Shown: positions 8,225 to 17,676, counted from the first letter of the stretch. The stretch is 64,000 bases of DNA from Proteobacteria bacterium ST_bin11 (GCA_002083615.1 MSXO01000003.1:62001-126000); one strand, 5' to 3'. A program made the numbers and translations. The notes: a model not told the origin generated them from the sequence alone.

Positions 8225-8633
8225 GTCGCACTCTTTAGTTAAATCGGGCTGTAATCGGTGGCGTTCGACCAGAATAGGTTCGTAAGTGCTGGCGCGAATA
8301 ATCTCAGACCAGCGCTGCGGCAAGCGGGTTGCCCGCCTTGCCTCGCTAACGGCTGTAGCCTCCGGCGTGGGCAATTGCCAGCCACTCCGCCAAATCGGCA
8401 ACAAGCGCACCGCTTGTCGACGGTATGCTTGCAAAACCAGTGGTTCGCTGGGTTCGGGGACGTGAACAACCACAATGCGCTGCTCGCTTGCCCAGATAGG
8501 CGGAAATCGCACCGCTCGACGTTTGACCGGCACGAATATCGTAACCGGTTCGGGTTTGCTACGCGGTTTGCGCGTAACTCTGGGTTTGACTGCAGGAATA
8601 ACATCATCTACGACGGTTTCAGCGCGCTGTGGG
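8225..8633 (-). other. coding-like scpA-scpB spacer with three protein repeats
   Basis: This 409-bp spacer is open in the scpB frame and reads like protein. Three imperfect repeats occur: KRRAVRFPPIWAS, YRRQAVRLLPIWRS and ARRATRLPQRWSEI, spaced about 33-40 residues apart and joined by Pro/Glu-rich linkers. The first two differ at DNA level partly by synonymous changes, which favours translation. No ATG starts it; GTG codons exist, for example in the segment reading IFVPVKRR. It could be an ScpB N-extension, a separate small protein, or a linker reached by frameshift from scpA. Its function is unknown. Confidence 0.5.
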
Positions 8634-9455
8634 TCAGTCCCCGGTGCCGCTATCAGCGCGAATTCTGACCTGGATGCCGGCGTAGGGCTCGGACTGGAAG
8701 ATGTCGATGATTCGTTCCTTGGAGAGTTCAAGGATGGCAAGAAACGCGACAACCACTCCGTTTTTTCCTTCACCTCGGGTAAAACACGCTGGGAAAGGGA
8801 GCTGATCTGCTCCGTTAAGTTTTTCCAAAATGGCTGCCATTCGTTCACGGACTGATAGGGGTTCTTTGGTTATTTGATGGTGACTAAGCCTCTCGGCACG
8901 CTTCAATATATCCTGGAAGGCCAGCAGGAGTTCCTTGAGTGCCACATCCGGCAAAATTTGCTGCACATCGACGGTGGAGGTGTCGACGCCAAATTCAAAG
9001 GTGTCGCGCTCGTTTCTCGGCAACAGATCGATTTCTTCGGCGACTTTTTTGATTGCCTCGTATTCCTGCAATTTGCGAATCAAAAACGCTCTGGGATCTT
9101 CCTCTTCTTCTTCACTTTCCGGCTGTCTGGGCAGCAGCATCCGCGACTTGATCTCCGCCAGCAGCGCAGCCATCACCAGATACTCGGCGGCCAACTCCAG
9201 ACGCATATTTTCCATCATGTCGATGTAGGAAATGTATTGCCGAGTAATCTGCGCGATGGGGATATCGAGAATATCCAGATTCTGCCGGCGAATCAAATAC
9301 AACAGCAAATCCAGCGGCCCTTCGAACGCATCCAGAAATACTTCCAGGGCGTCTGGCGGAATGTAAAGGTCGTCGGGTAAATCCTGATAGGGCTGGCCTA
9401 GCACCAGCGCCAAAGGTGGCGGAACCGTTTCGACCGCTAAAGCAACATCGTTCAA
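8634..9455 (-). CDS. scpA: segregation and condensation protein A (ScpA kleisin)
   Basis: Kleisin subunit bridging SMC heads, acting with ScpB in chromosome segregation. The 273-residue protein shows the family core FEGPLDLLLYLIRRQNLDI near residues 47-65, the EYLVMAALLAEIKSRMLLP helix (about 106-124), an acidic stretch EEEEED and a C-terminal winged helix. It starts 3 bp after the site-2 protease gene ends. It is followed in the same direction by the scpB frame, with no simple scpA-scpB overlap because of the 409-bp spacer. Confidence 0.93.
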   Translation of the reverse strand: MNDVALAVETVPPPLALVLGQPYQDLPDDLYIPPDALEVFLDAFEGPLDLLLYLIRRQNLDILDIPIAQITRQYISYIDMMENMRLELAAEYLVMAALLAEIKSRMLLPRQPESEEEEEDPRAFLIRKLQEYEAIKKVAEEIDLLPRNERDTFEFGVDTSTVDVQQILPDVALKELLLAFQDILKRAERLSHHQITKEPLSVRERMAAILEKLNGADQLPFPACFTRGEGKNGVVVAFLAILELSKERIIDIFQSEPYAGIQVRIRADSGTGD

Positions 9456-9457
9456 AA

Positions 9458-10111
9458 CTACATTCCCGCCAAACTAAAAAATAATTGTTGGGCGTAGTAC
9501 ATCGGATAAGCCAGCAAATATTGCAAGACGTCGGTGGCGAGCAATATCAACAAAAAAATAAAACCAAACCGCTCCAAGCGATTGTATTGCCAGGCCCAAT
9601 AATCCGGCAACAGCCCAGACAAAATCCGACTGCCGTCCAAAGGTGGAATCGGTAATAGATTGATCAATGCCAGCACCAAATTAATGCTGATGCCGGCTAC
9701 GCCGCTGTAGATCAATGGAAAAGAGATATACTCGATTTCCAGCATCACGCCGATTCTCGCCAGCATAGCCCAGGCTGCCGCCATCAATAAATTGGATAAA
9801 GGGCCGGCTACCGCCACAATCGCCATGGCTTGACGCGGCTTTTTAAAGGCGCGCGGATCGACCGGCACCGGCTTAGCCCAGCCGAACACAAAACCGGTGA
9901 ACGTCAGCAATAACAAGCCGGGAATGATTAGCGTACCCAAAATATCGATATGTTTCAGCGGATTCAGCGTCAGGCGGCCTTGGTCGGCGGCGGTGTTATC
10001 ACCTAACTTCTTGGCCACCCAACCGTGCGCCACCTCATGGCCGGTAATCGCAAAAATCACCGGTAAAATCCAAACCACTACCCTCTGTACCAGGCTTAAC
10101 TCGTCCATCAT
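9458..10111 (-). CDS. site-2 protease family membrane metalloprotease (M50)
   Basis: Intramembrane zinc metalloprotease-like protein of the short M50 group without PDZ. With the start at 10111 the protein has 217 residues. The zinc motif H-E-V-A-H is at 25-29 in the first helix, and the third ligand motif is seen as NLLPIPPLDG in a later helix. Five to six hydrophobic segments are visible. A longer frame from 10165 would overlap the preceding gene by 47 bp, so the shorter start 7 bp downstream of that gene is preferred. It belongs to the conserved YciO-like/S2P/scpA order of proteobacteria. The substrate is unknown. Confidence 0.88.
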   Translation of the reverse strand: MMDELSLVQRVVVWILPVIFAITGHEVAHGWVAKKLGDNTAADQGRLTLNPLKHIDILGTLIIPGLLLLTFTGFVFGWAKPVPVDPRAFKKPRQAMAIVAVAGPLSNLLMAAAWAMLARIGVMLEIEYISFPLIYSGVAGISINLVLALINLLPIPPLDGSRILSGLLPDYWAWQYNRLERFGFIFLLILLATDVLQYLLAYPMYYAQQLFFSLAGM

Positions 10112-10118
10112 AGGTTTC

Positions 10119-10739
10119 TCACTCCAACATCGGCGCAATACCGATACCTTGTCGCACAATTTCAATCGACTTGTCGCCGCAAGCGATTACGGTGGTGGGT
10201 TGATATTCAATAACCCCGGCATCGATCACTAGGGCCAGTTCTTTTTCCAGCCGCTTTCTGATTTCGTAAGGATCGGCCAATGGTTCAGTTTCGCCCGGCA
10301 TCATCAAGGTGGTGGTCAACAGGGGTTCGCCCAATTGTTCGACCAAGGCTTGGGCAACCGGATGTTCGGTAATCCTGACGCCGATGGTTTTCTTTTTCGG
10401 ATGCTGCAAACGGCGCGGTACTTCCCGGGTCGCGTCTAATAGAAACGTAAACGGGCCTGGGGTGAGCTTTTTAATCAAGCGATGGGCTTCGTTACCCATT
10501 TTGGTAAAAACCGAGACTTGAGACAGGTCGTTGCAGAGCAAGGTAAAGTTGTGATTATCGTCGAGCCGGCGGATGCTCCGAATCTGATCCATCGCCGCTT
10601 TATCGCCAATCTGACAGCCCAAGGCATAGGAGGCATCGGTGGGATAAACCACCACCCCACCGCTGCGCAAAATATTGACCGCCTGTTGAATCAAACGCGG
10701 CTGCGGATTCTTCGGATGAATTTCGAAATATTGCGCCAT
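10119..10739 (-). CDS. YciO/Sua5/YrdC-family protein
   Basis: Member of the TsaC superfamily; TsaC itself makes L-threonylcarbamoyladenylate for tRNA t6A. The 206 residues begin FEIHPKNPQPRLIQQA, followed by GGVVVYPTDASYALGC and the family KKLTPGPFTFLL segment, all typical of the YciO branch. YciO is distinct from the essential TsaC and its cellular role is less certain. It lies two genes downstream from tsaB on the same strand, separated by a 100-bp gap, which is suggestive but not proof of a t6A role. Confidence 0.88.
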   Translation of the reverse strand: MAQYFEIHPKNPQPRLIQQAVNILRSGGVVVYPTDASYALGCQIGDKAAMDQIRSIRRLDDNHNFTLLCNDLSQVSVFTKMGNEAHRLIKKLTPGPFTFLLDATREVPRRLQHPKKKTIGVRITEHPVAQALVEQLGEPLLTTTLMMPGETEPLADPYEIRKRLEKELALVIDAGVIEYQPTTVIACGDKSIEIVRQGIGIAPMLE

Positions 10740-10840
10740 TGGCTAAAAATATCGGCTTAGATAAAAGGGTATTGTACCTTAGTAGGCATCTAAAAACGTC
10801 GCGAGGCAGTTTTAGCGGCGGCTTAAAGAGGCAAATCCAC

Positions 10841-11527
10841 TTATCGCTCCGATTGTTTTTTGGCGACTTTATCGCGCAGGTAAACCGGCATCGCCTGTTC
10901 GACAGCCACCGCCAAACCGTTGGCAAATCCGTACGCCGCCAATTGTGCAATGCAAGCGGCCCGCGGCCAAACCTCTACCTCGATGCCTTGCACACGCTCG
11001 CCTAAGCGCTGACCCAATAGGTCGGCATAAACACCCCAACCTGAGCCGACACCGAAGCCGGCTTGATCCGGAAACATCACCTCAGTTGCTGGAGTAACCG
11101 CTTCCACGCCGGCCAGTTCCGCCAAGCCTAAGGGGTTGCGTTGATACACACCCCAAAAGATTTCGTTCATTCGTGCGTCCATCGCGGTGAAACTCAGCTC
11201 GGCATCGGCCCGATGGTTGAAAAAATCCTGGGCGATTGCCGCCAACGTAGACACCGGCACCACCGGCAAGTCAGCGCCGTAGGCAATGCCCTGCACCACG
11301 CCGCCCGCAATTCTGACGCCTGTAAACGATCCAGGGCCGCGACTCAAACCAATCGCATCCAATTGTTGCGGTTTAAGCTGGGCAATGGCCATCAATTGAT
11401 CGATCATCGGCAAAATCAACTTGGTATGCTCGCGCGGTGCTAACGCAAATTTTTCGCTAATCGCGCCATCAATAAACAAAGCCGCCGAACAGGCGTCGGT
11501 CGAAGTTTCTACTGCCAATAATTTCAA
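10841..11527 (-). CDS. tsaB: tRNA t6A biosynthesis protein TsaB
   Basis: Catalytically inactive TsaD paralogue that supports TsaD in adding threonylcarbamoyl to A37 of ANN-decoding tRNAs. The 228 residues open with LLAVETSTDACSAAL and contain GLSRGPGSFTGVRIA, both TsaB hallmarks. The start is TTG at 11527, overlapping the TGA stop of the upstream helicase gene (TTGA), which implies translational coupling. A yoaA-tsaB pairing is common in gammaproteobacteria. The C-terminal half is less conserved, as usual. Confidence 0.93.
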   Translation of the reverse strand: MKLLAVETSTDACSAALFIDGAISEKFALAPREHTKLILPMIDQLMAIAQLKPQQLDAIGLSRGPGSFTGVRIAGGVVQGIAYGADLPVVPVSTLAAIAQDFFNHRADAELSFTAMDARMNEIFWGVYQRNPLGLAELAGVEAVTPATEVMFPDQAGFGVGSGWGVYADLLGQRLGERVQGIEVEVWPRAACIAQLAAYGFANGLAVAVEQAMPVYLRDKVAKKQSER

Positions 11528-13482
11528 GTACTTTCCTCTATCGCAAAAAACTGCCGCACATCTTCGATTTCCCGGCTACGTTTCATGGATGGCACGCTAT
11601 CCAGAAACATCTGGCCGTAAGAACGTTTTAACAAGCGGGGATCGCAGACCATTAGCACGCCGCGATCATTAACGTCGCGTATCAAACGCCCCACACCTTG
11701 GCGCAGCATGATGATGGCGCTGGGTAATTGATGCTCGAAAAACGGGTTCCGGCCCTGTTTTTCCAGCGCATTCATCCGCGCTTTCAACACCGGATCGCCG
11801 GGCGAGGCGAACGGCAGTTTATCGATAATCACGCAAGATAAAGCATCTCCGCGCACGTCCACACCTTCCCAAAAACTGGCGGTTGCCAGCAACACCGCAT
11901 TGCCCAACTCTTTGAACTGATCCAGTAATACGCCTTTGGAGCGCGTGCCCTGTACCAAGATAGGATGATCGATTTTACCTTCCAGCAATTGCGCGGCGCG
12001 TTGTAAGGCACGATGACTGGTAAACAGGAAAAACGCCCTGCCCCGGCTGGCTTCCAACACCGGCAATGCGAATTCGACAATTTTATCGGTAAAATCCGGA
12101 TCGCTGGGCTGCGGCAAGCCTTTGGGATGATAAAACAAGGCTTGATTCGGATAGTCGAATGGACTCTCCCAACTTTGGCTAAGCGCGCCGCTCAAACCCA
12201 GATTCTTGGAAAAATGTGCGAAGTTATTGGCCACACTCAAGGTCGCGGAGGTAAAAATCCAGGTGGCTTTGTGCCGCGCCATGAAGCCGCGAAATTCCTT
12301 CGCGATGTCCAGCGGCGTGCGGCTCAAGGTAAACGACTTGCTGTAGGTCTCGTACCATTTGATCCATTGGCCATCCTTGTCGTTGATCAGGATCTCCAGT
12401 TGCGCGTCAAGTGCTTCGGCGCGATCAAAACACGACTCCAGGCCTTTACTGCGCACCGAAGCCCGCTCCAATTGATCGGTCAGCCGGGCCAATTGTTTTT
12501 GCAAAGACTCCAATGCGCCGGCGATTTTGGGATTGGTTTCAATGTCCAGCCAATCACCGCGCCGCAGTTCCAAACCAAACGCCAAACGCAAATCTTTGAC
12601 TTCATGCTGTAAGTCTTCGCAAGCGGTGCGCAAGTCCGGCATATCCTTGGCATCGGTGAAATATTCGGCCAGGCTGTCGTCTGCTAAGTCCACCAACTGC
12701 TTGCCGCTGATGGTTACGCCTAAAAAATTGGAGGCGGTATCGGCGAGTTGGTGCGCTTCGTCGATGACAACGACTTCGGCATCCGGCAATAATTCGCCGA
12801 AACCGGTTTCCCGTATCGACCAATCTGCACAGAGTAAATGATGATTAACCACCACAATCTCGGCGTCTTGCGCCTGTTTGCGGGCTTTGGTTAGAAAACA
12901 ATCGGCGTAATCGGGACAGTTCTGCCCCAGACAATTGTCTGTGGTAGAGGTAGCGTGAAACCAGACCGGGTCGCCGTCGTGCACGTCGGCTACTTCCGAC
13001 ACATCGCCGGCCTTGGTCCGTTTCGACCAGGCCTTGATCTGCGCCAGCGCCGCAGCATCTTCTTGGCTGTAACCGAAAGCAGAATTCAAGGCCTGTTCCA
13101 GCCGATACGTGCACAAATAATTGGCGCGGCCTTTCAACAAACTGGCCTTGAACGGGCGCTTGCTCAGCACTTTGCGAATCACCGGCAAATCTTTGTTGAA
13201 CAGCTGATCTTGCAGGTTTTTGGTGCCGGTGGAGACGATGATTTTTTTGCCGGACAGAATCGCTGGAATTAGATAGGCAAAGGTTTTACCGGTACCGGTG
13301 CCGGCTTCGGCAATCAGATTCTGTTGCGACTCGATGGCATAAGCTATTTTTTCGGCCATCTCGATTTGTCCGGCGCGCGGCGAGTAGCCGTTGATCACCT
13401 TGGCTAAGGCACCGTCCTCGCCAAAAATCTCGACTAATCTTGTCGCTGCGCTGGACAGAGCCGGGTAGGAACTCTCAGCCAC
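11524..13482 (-). CDS. yoaA: YoaA/DinG-family ATP-dependent DNA helicase
   Basis: XPD-like superfamily 2 5'-3' DNA helicase involved in repair or replication-stress tolerance. The 652-residue protein has Walker A GTGTGKT at 61-67, DEAH at 241-244 and the C-terminal motif VI region QGVGRLIRD. Four cysteines at 124, 184, 189 and 195 form the Fe-S cluster site between Walker A and the DEAH box. The start is GTG at 13482, overlapping the stop codon of the lipoprotein gene. E. coli YoaA works with HolC; a holC gene is not in the window. Confidence 0.92.
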   Translation of the reverse strand: MAESSYPALSSAATRLVEIFGEDGALAKVINGYSPRAGQIEMAEKIAYAIESQQNLIAEAGTGTGKTFAYLIPAILSGKKIIVSTGTKNLQDQLFNKDLPVIRKVLSKRPFKASLLKGRANYLCTYRLEQALNSAFGYSQEDAAALAQIKAWSKRTKAGDVSEVADVHDGDPVWFHATSTTDNCLGQNCPDYADCFLTKARKQAQDAEIVVVNHHLLCADWSIRETGFGELLPDAEVVVIDEAHQLADTASNFLGVTISGKQLVDLADDSLAEYFTDAKDMPDLRTACEDLQHEVKDLRLAFGLELRRGDWLDIETNPKIAGALESLQKQLARLTDQLERASVRSKGLESCFDRAEALDAQLEILINDKDGQWIKWYETYSKSFTLSRTPLDIAKEFRGFMARHKATWIFTSATLSVANNFAHFSKNLGLSGALSQSWESPFDYPNQALFYHPKGLPQPSDPDFTDKIVEFALPVLEASRGRAFFLFTSHRALQRAAQLLEGKIDHPILVQGTRSKGVLLDQFKELGNAVLLATASFWEGVDVRGDALSCVIIDKLPFASPGDPVLKARMNALEKQGRNPFFEHQLPSAIIMLRQGVGRLIRDVNDRGVLMVCDPRLLKRSYGQMFLDSVPSMKRSREIEDVRQFFAIEEST

Positions 13483-14201
13483 TAGCGCCCGAAAAAGCTA
13501 TCCGCTTTGGCTTTAGCTTCTTTGGCGCCTTGGGGATTGTGCTGCATTTGCCTAGCTTCGGCGATCAGCAACCAGCTTTTGCGTTTCAGTTCCAGGTCGC
13601 CACCAGCCAATAAAGCGGCCTTGCCGGCCATCTCTTCCGCCAATTGCGGTTTATTCTGTTTGATTCTCAGCTGCGCCAATTTATAAGTCAGGGTAGGATT
13701 GCGCGAATCGATGCGAAGAGCTCTTTCCATCACCACTACCGCCGCATCAAGATCGCCACTGTTACGGCTCCGGTCTGACTCGCTGATCAACGCCACCACA
13801 GCCGGCGGCGTGCCGTTCGGGATACGCGCGTCTTCGATGACAAACCGCTGAACTGGCGCAGTTGCAGTTGCTGTCGCCGCCGCTGCTGGAGTCGGCACAG
13901 CTGAATTGGCCGGCGCTGGCGGCGGAGCATCGATCGGCGGCATCAAAGGCTCGGCGCGAAACGCCGGCAGACTCGGTTCATCTTTAAAATTATTACTAAC
14001 ACTTTCGATCGCATAGGTTGCAGTATCCGGGCTGGATACCGGCTTTTTAGCCGCGACAGGCGCTTTATTCGTTGCCGCTTTTTTAGACGGGGCTTTTTTG
14101 GCCGGCACACTGCCGGCAACCGGCGGTTCCGAGCCTGGATTGCTACATGCCGTTAACATCAATAACAGCGGGCACAAAATTAACAGAGATTTAGTATTCA
14201 T
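13482..14201 (-). CDS. TPR-containing lipoprotein, YbgF/NlpI-like, function unknown
   Basis: A 239-residue envelope lipoprotein. A lipobox L-T-A-C places the lipidated Cys at 19; residue 20 is Ser, so outer-membrane sorting is expected. Then comes a Lys/Ala/Pro-rich low-complexity linker (20-120). A helical C-terminal domain (about 130-239) contains tetratricopeptide-like repeats (LDAAVVVMERALRIDSRNPT and TYKLAQLRIKQNKPQLAEEM). It overlaps the yoaA start. Such TPR lipoproteins commonly scaffold cell-wall enzymes, but no specific partner can be assigned here. Confidence 0.8.
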   Translation of the reverse strand: MNTKSLLILCPLLLMLTACSNPGSEPPVAGSVPAKKAPSKKAATNKAPVAAKKPVSSPDTATYAIESVSNNFKDEPSLPAFRAEPLMPPIDAPPPAPANSAVPTPAAAATATATAPVQRFVIEDARIPNGTPPAVVALISESDRSRNSGDLDAAVVVMERALRIDSRNPTLTYKLAQLRIKQNKPQLAEEMAGKAALLAGGDLELKRKSWLLIAEARQMQHNPQGAKEAKAKADSFFGR

Positions 14202-14226
14202 TTACGATTTATGTAGCCAAGTAAAA

Positions 14227-14766
14227 TTAAAACAGTTCGATTTCATCTTCGTCGCTTTGTCGACTCGCCTGCTGAAACAAGGCCAACGCTTCATCCACGC
14301 TTTTGCCTTGATGAATAGCATCAAACATCACTTTTTCAGATTCCATAGTGAATTGGTTACGAATGCCTTCCTGAAACTTATACCATTCGGCGGGATTATA
14401 TAATCTGTGCGGCGTATCGATGATAACCGACAAACCTTTTAGATTATCGGAAACGTGCTGCAAGCACTGTTGCAGGCGATCGTAAAACTGGAAAGCCACA
14501 ATCGCCGAATGGATCTTGTACTGGGTTGCCTCGCAATGCATCAACGCTTGATCGCGATCCTCGCTCTGCTGAAAGCCACTGAGTAACTGATGGATATTTT
14601 TCATGTCGTCAACCATACCGGTAAACGAGTCTGCTAAGGCTGACACCGACTCATCGCCGGCTTTCATACTGCCTTCAACCTGAGCAACCGACACGGTCAA
14701 CAGTTTGATGGTTTCCCTAATCTGGCTCCAATCCAAGTCTGGTTGGCTTGATGGTGAAAAAGTCAT
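14227..14766 (-). CDS. CheZ-like putative CheY phosphatase, unassigned family
   Basis: A 179-residue, mostly helical cytoplasmic protein. Its helix at 91-105 reads AFQFYDRLQQCLQHV and aligns with the CheZ active-site helix: D96 and Q100 match the catalytic D-x-x-x-Q pair (D143/Q147 in E. coli). The extreme C-terminus is acidic and ends DEIELF, comparable in position to the CheY-binding tail of CheZ. The same helix motif and tail occur in the MCP-like protein at 18021-19223. Overall similarity to textbook CheZ is low and the assignment is inferred. It lies 2.9 kb from the chemotaxis cluster on the same strand. Confidence 0.55.
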   Translation of the reverse strand: MTFSPSSQPDLDWSQIRETIKLLTVSVAQVEGSMKAGDESVSALADSFTGMVDDMKNIHQLLSGFQQSEDRDQALMHCEATQYKIHSAIVAFQFYDRLQQCLQHVSDNLKGLSVIIDTPHRLYNPAEWYKFQEGIRNQFTMESEKVMFDAIHQGKSVDEALALFQQASRQSDEDEIELF

Positions 14767-15090
14767 AAATGGCTATCCTAAAAATACCGGCGCAAAATAA
14801 GTTGTCGCGACATGATCGCTCTATTGTAACCGACTATACAAAACGAATGACGACGGCTTAAGTATAGAGAATGCGGAGGGTACCCGAATGTTTGGCAAAG
14901 TATTTTTATAAGATGCAGGAATTGACGAAAAGCTCGCATAACGCCATGCGCCCAACCCACCCGCAGTCAGCCGACACACGCCCAGCAATGACTGAGTTGA
15001 CGATAACTCCACAGATAGAGTAGAAATACTGCGCGCGCAACACTCCATTTCTACAAAAACCGCCTTGCCGAACTTAATGATAAGGAAAAT
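14767..15090. other. divergent intergenic region
   Basis: This 324-bp gap separates the CheZ-like gene (minus) from the PhoH gene (plus) and must contain both promoters. I see no gene, no strong hairpin and no recognisable operator in it. The base before the phoH-type start is part of an AAGGAAAAT tract that includes the Shine-Dalgarno sequence. Confidence 0.4.
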
Positions 15091-16503
15091 ATGAATATAC
15101 AAAACGCCGGGAAAAAATTGTTCGTGTTGGACACCAATGTATTGATGCACGACCCGACGTCCATCTTTCGCTTCCAAGAGCACAATGTCTTCATTCCGAT
15201 GGTAGTGCTGGAAGAACTCGATCACGCAAAAAAAGGCTTATCCGATGTCTCGCGCAACGTCAGACAAGTCAGCCGATTTCTCGATGAATTAATTCGCGAT
15301 GCGGATCAACAAAGCATCAACGCCGGCTTACCGCTGTCTCGGATCGAACATGCACCAAGCGGCGAGCGCGAATTCGACGGTCGCCTGTACTTTCAAACCC
15401 GGCAGTTCTCGCATCTGTTGCCGGCAGATCTTCCCGGGCAAATAGCCGACAATTCCATCTTGAGCATTGTGTTGGCGCTGGGTAAGGAATACCCGGATGT
15501 GAATGTCATCCTGGTCTCCAAAGACATCAACATGCGCATCAAAGCGGCGGCCTTGCAGATTAATGCCGAGGACTACCATAACGACCAGACCATCGAAGAC
15601 ATCGACCTGCTCTATAACGGCACCATGGCTCTCGACGAGGATTTTTGGGAAGAACATGGCGGTAAGATGGAGTCTTGGCAAGAGAACAATAACACCTATT
15701 ACCGCGTCAACGGCCCCTTAGTGGCTGAGTGGTATCCGAATCAGTATTTGTATATGGAAGGCGAGGACAATTTCGAAGCGATTGTAAAAAGCCGGGAAGG
15801 CGATACCGCGGTGCTGCAATTGGCTCGTGACTATCGGAGCAAGCATCATAGCATCTGGGGTATTTCCGCTAAAAACCGCGAGCAGAACTTCGCCTTGAAC
15901 GCATTACTCGATACAAACGTAGATTTTGTCACACTGATCGGCTCGGCAGGTACCGGTAAGACCTTGCTGGCATTAGCCGCCGGATTGTCACTGACGCTGG
16001 AAAGCAAGCTTTTCACCGAAATCATCATGACCCGAGAAACCATGCCGGTTGGAGAGGATATCGGCTTTTTACCTGGCACCGAGGAGGAAAAAATGGCACC
16101 TTGGATGGGGGCATTGATGGATAACTTGGAATTACTCGGTAGTCGTGCCGGCACCACCGAATGGGAACAAGGCGCATCGCAAAACGTGATGATGAATCGC
16201 GTAAAGATTCGTTCGCTTAATTTTATGCGTGGCCGCACCTTCCTGGCCCGCTACCTAATAATCGATGAGGCGCAAAACCTCACGCCCAAGCAGATGAAAA
16301 CCTTAATCACTCGTGCCGGACCTGGTACCAAAATCATCTGCATCGGTAATTTGGCGCAAATCGATACGCCTTACCTCACCGCCACCAGTTCGGGTTTAAC
16401 CTACGTGGTTGATCGCTTCAAGTCTTGGCCAAACAGCGCCCACATTACCCTGCGCCGGGGCGAACGTTCGCGCTTAGCTGATTTTGCCTCGGACAATTTG
16501 TAA
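15091..16503 (+). CDS. PhoH-family ATPase with N-terminal PIN domain
   Basis: PhoH2-type protein: a PIN-fold ribonuclease domain fused to a PhoH RNA helicase/ATPase domain. The 470-residue product begins KLFVLDTNVLMHDP, with the first PIN acidic residue at 14 and EELDHAKKG following. The PhoH half has Walker A GSAGTGKT at 284-291, a Walker B-like YLIIDEAQNLTP segment and MKTLITRAG. PhoH2 proteins in other bacteria unwind and cleave RNA; the in vivo role is poorly defined. It is transcribed away from the CheZ-like gene and converges on the AI-2E permease gene with 5 bp between stops. Confidence 0.92.
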   Translation: MNIQNAGKKLFVLDTNVLMHDPTSIFRFQEHNVFIPMVVLEELDHAKKGLSDVSRNVRQVSRFLDELIRDADQQSINAGLPLSRIEHAPSGEREFDGRLYFQTRQFSHLLPADLPGQIADNSILSIVLALGKEYPDVNVILVSKDINMRIKAAALQINAEDYHNDQTIEDIDLLYNGTMALDEDFWEEHGGKMESWQENNNTYYRVNGPLVAEWYPNQYLYMEGEDNFEAIVKSREGDTAVLQLARDYRSKHHSIWGISAKNREQNFALNALLDTNVDFVTLIGSAGTGKTLLALAAGLSLTLESKLFTEIIMTRETMPVGEDIGFLPGTEEEKMAPWMGALMDNLELLGSRAGTTEWEQGASQNVMMNRVKIRSLNFMRGRTFLARYLIIDEAQNLTPKQMKTLITRAGPGTKIICIGNLAQIDTPYLTATSSGLTYVVDRFKSWPNSAHITLRRGERSRLADFASDNL

Positions 16504-16508
16504 CTCAA

Positions 16509-17606
16509 TCACGCTACTGTTCTATTGATTTCAGCCTTTGGCCACGCCATTAACACCGCTTTAACCAGGGTGGCCAAGGGTATCGCAAAAAACACCCCCC
16601 AAAAACCCCACAAGCCGCCAAAAAACAGGATGGCTACAATAATCGCGATAGGATGCAAATTCACCGCTTCGGAAAACAACAGCGGTACTAAGATCACGCC
16701 ATCCAGAGCCTGGATCACCGAGTAGGCGATAAATACATACATAAAGTGGTCGCTGCCGCCGACTCCCCATTGGATATACGCCACCGCCAACACCGGGAAA
16801 GTCACCAAGGTCGCGCCGACGTAAGGAATAACAACGGACAAGCCCATTAACACGGCGAGCAACATCGCGTAATTTAAACCAAGCCACCAAAAAGCAACGA
16901 AACTGATTGCCCAAAGGATAAAGACCTCGAGAAATTTGCCTCTCACATAATTGGCTATTTGCCGATCAACTTCATGCCAGACACGCAAGCTAAGACTAGT
17001 GTCCTTAGGCAAAAACTGCACAAACCAACCGAGTAGCACCTGTTTGTCTTTCAGAAAAAAAAAGACCATCAGCGGCACCAAAAACAAGTACACAATCACC
17101 GCGACCAGTCCCACGAAAGACTGCGCAGAACCGGAGATTAAATCCTGTCCGTACTTAAGCAAGTCTTTCTGAATCGAATACATGATCTCTCGAATGCGCG
17201 CATCCGATATCAACTCGGGGTGACGCTCGGGAAAACTCATGATCTCTAATTGAGCGCGAGACACAATCTCAGGGATGTGGTGTACCAGCTGTACGGTTTG
17301 CTCGGACACCATGGGCACCAGCACAAACAAGATAAAACCTAGCACGGCCATAAATGCAAAAAACACCAGATGCACCGCCAACAGGCGTCCTAACTGGCGC
17401 TGTTCTACCTTAACCACCAACCCTTCCAGTAGATAAGCCAATACAATCGCCACAAAAACCGGCATGAGCAAATCCAACAAGCCGTAAATCAATAAAAAGC
17501 CCCCCAGCAGGACTATCGCTAGGGAAACAACTTGGGAATTGGGCAGGAATCGTTGGAAAAAATTTCTAATGAAATCGGAACTGGAAAAATCGGTCTGTTG
17601 GTTCAT
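16509..17606 (-). CDS. AI-2E transporter family membrane protein (PerM/YdbO type)
   Basis: Polytopic inner-membrane protein with seven to eight hydrophobic helices. The family motifs near the C-terminus are visible: GLSVVIPYVGA, QALDGVILVPLLFSEAVNLHP and GGLWGFWGVFFAIPLATL. The family includes exporters implicated in AI-2 or ion efflux; the substrate of this one is unknown. An in-frame TTG at 17627 exists, but the ATG at 17606 is preferred. It converges tightly with the PhoH gene and is codirectional with the chemotaxis cluster upstream. Confidence 0.88.
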   Translation of the reverse strand: MNQQTDFSSSDFIRNFFQRFLPNSQVVSLAIVLLGGFLLIYGLLDLLMPVFVAIVLAYLLEGLVVKVEQRQLGRLLAVHLVFFAFMAVLGFILFVLVPMVSEQTVQLVHHIPEIVSRAQLEIMSFPERHPELISDARIREIMYSIQKDLLKYGQDLISGSAQSFVGLVAVIVYLFLVPLMVFFFLKDKQVLLGWFVQFLPKDTSLSLRVWHEVDRQIANYVRGKFLEVFILWAISFVAFWWLGLNYAMLLAVLMGLSVVIPYVGATLVTFPVLAVAYIQWGVGGSDHFMYVFIAYSVIQALDGVILVPLLFSEAVNLHPIAIIVAILFFGGLWGFWGVFFAIPLATLVKAVLMAWPKAEINRTVA

Positions 17607-17676
17607 GGCGTGTTGGCGGCTACGCAAACCAAGATCGGTTCAATGACGCCACTAGGTTATAAAAAAGCGGGATTGC

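Noticed and set aside
7526..8848. single 440-residue ScpB starting at 8848
   Set aside because: The first 215 bases would lie inside scpA with low-complexity sequence; ScpB proper begins at 8224. Only the spacer part (8225-8633) is kept as coding-like.
12013..12612. 199-codon open frame on the plus strand inside the YoaA gene
   Set aside because: It is antisense to an intact helicase gene with all motifs; the translation has no family features and the codon pattern follows the minus strand.
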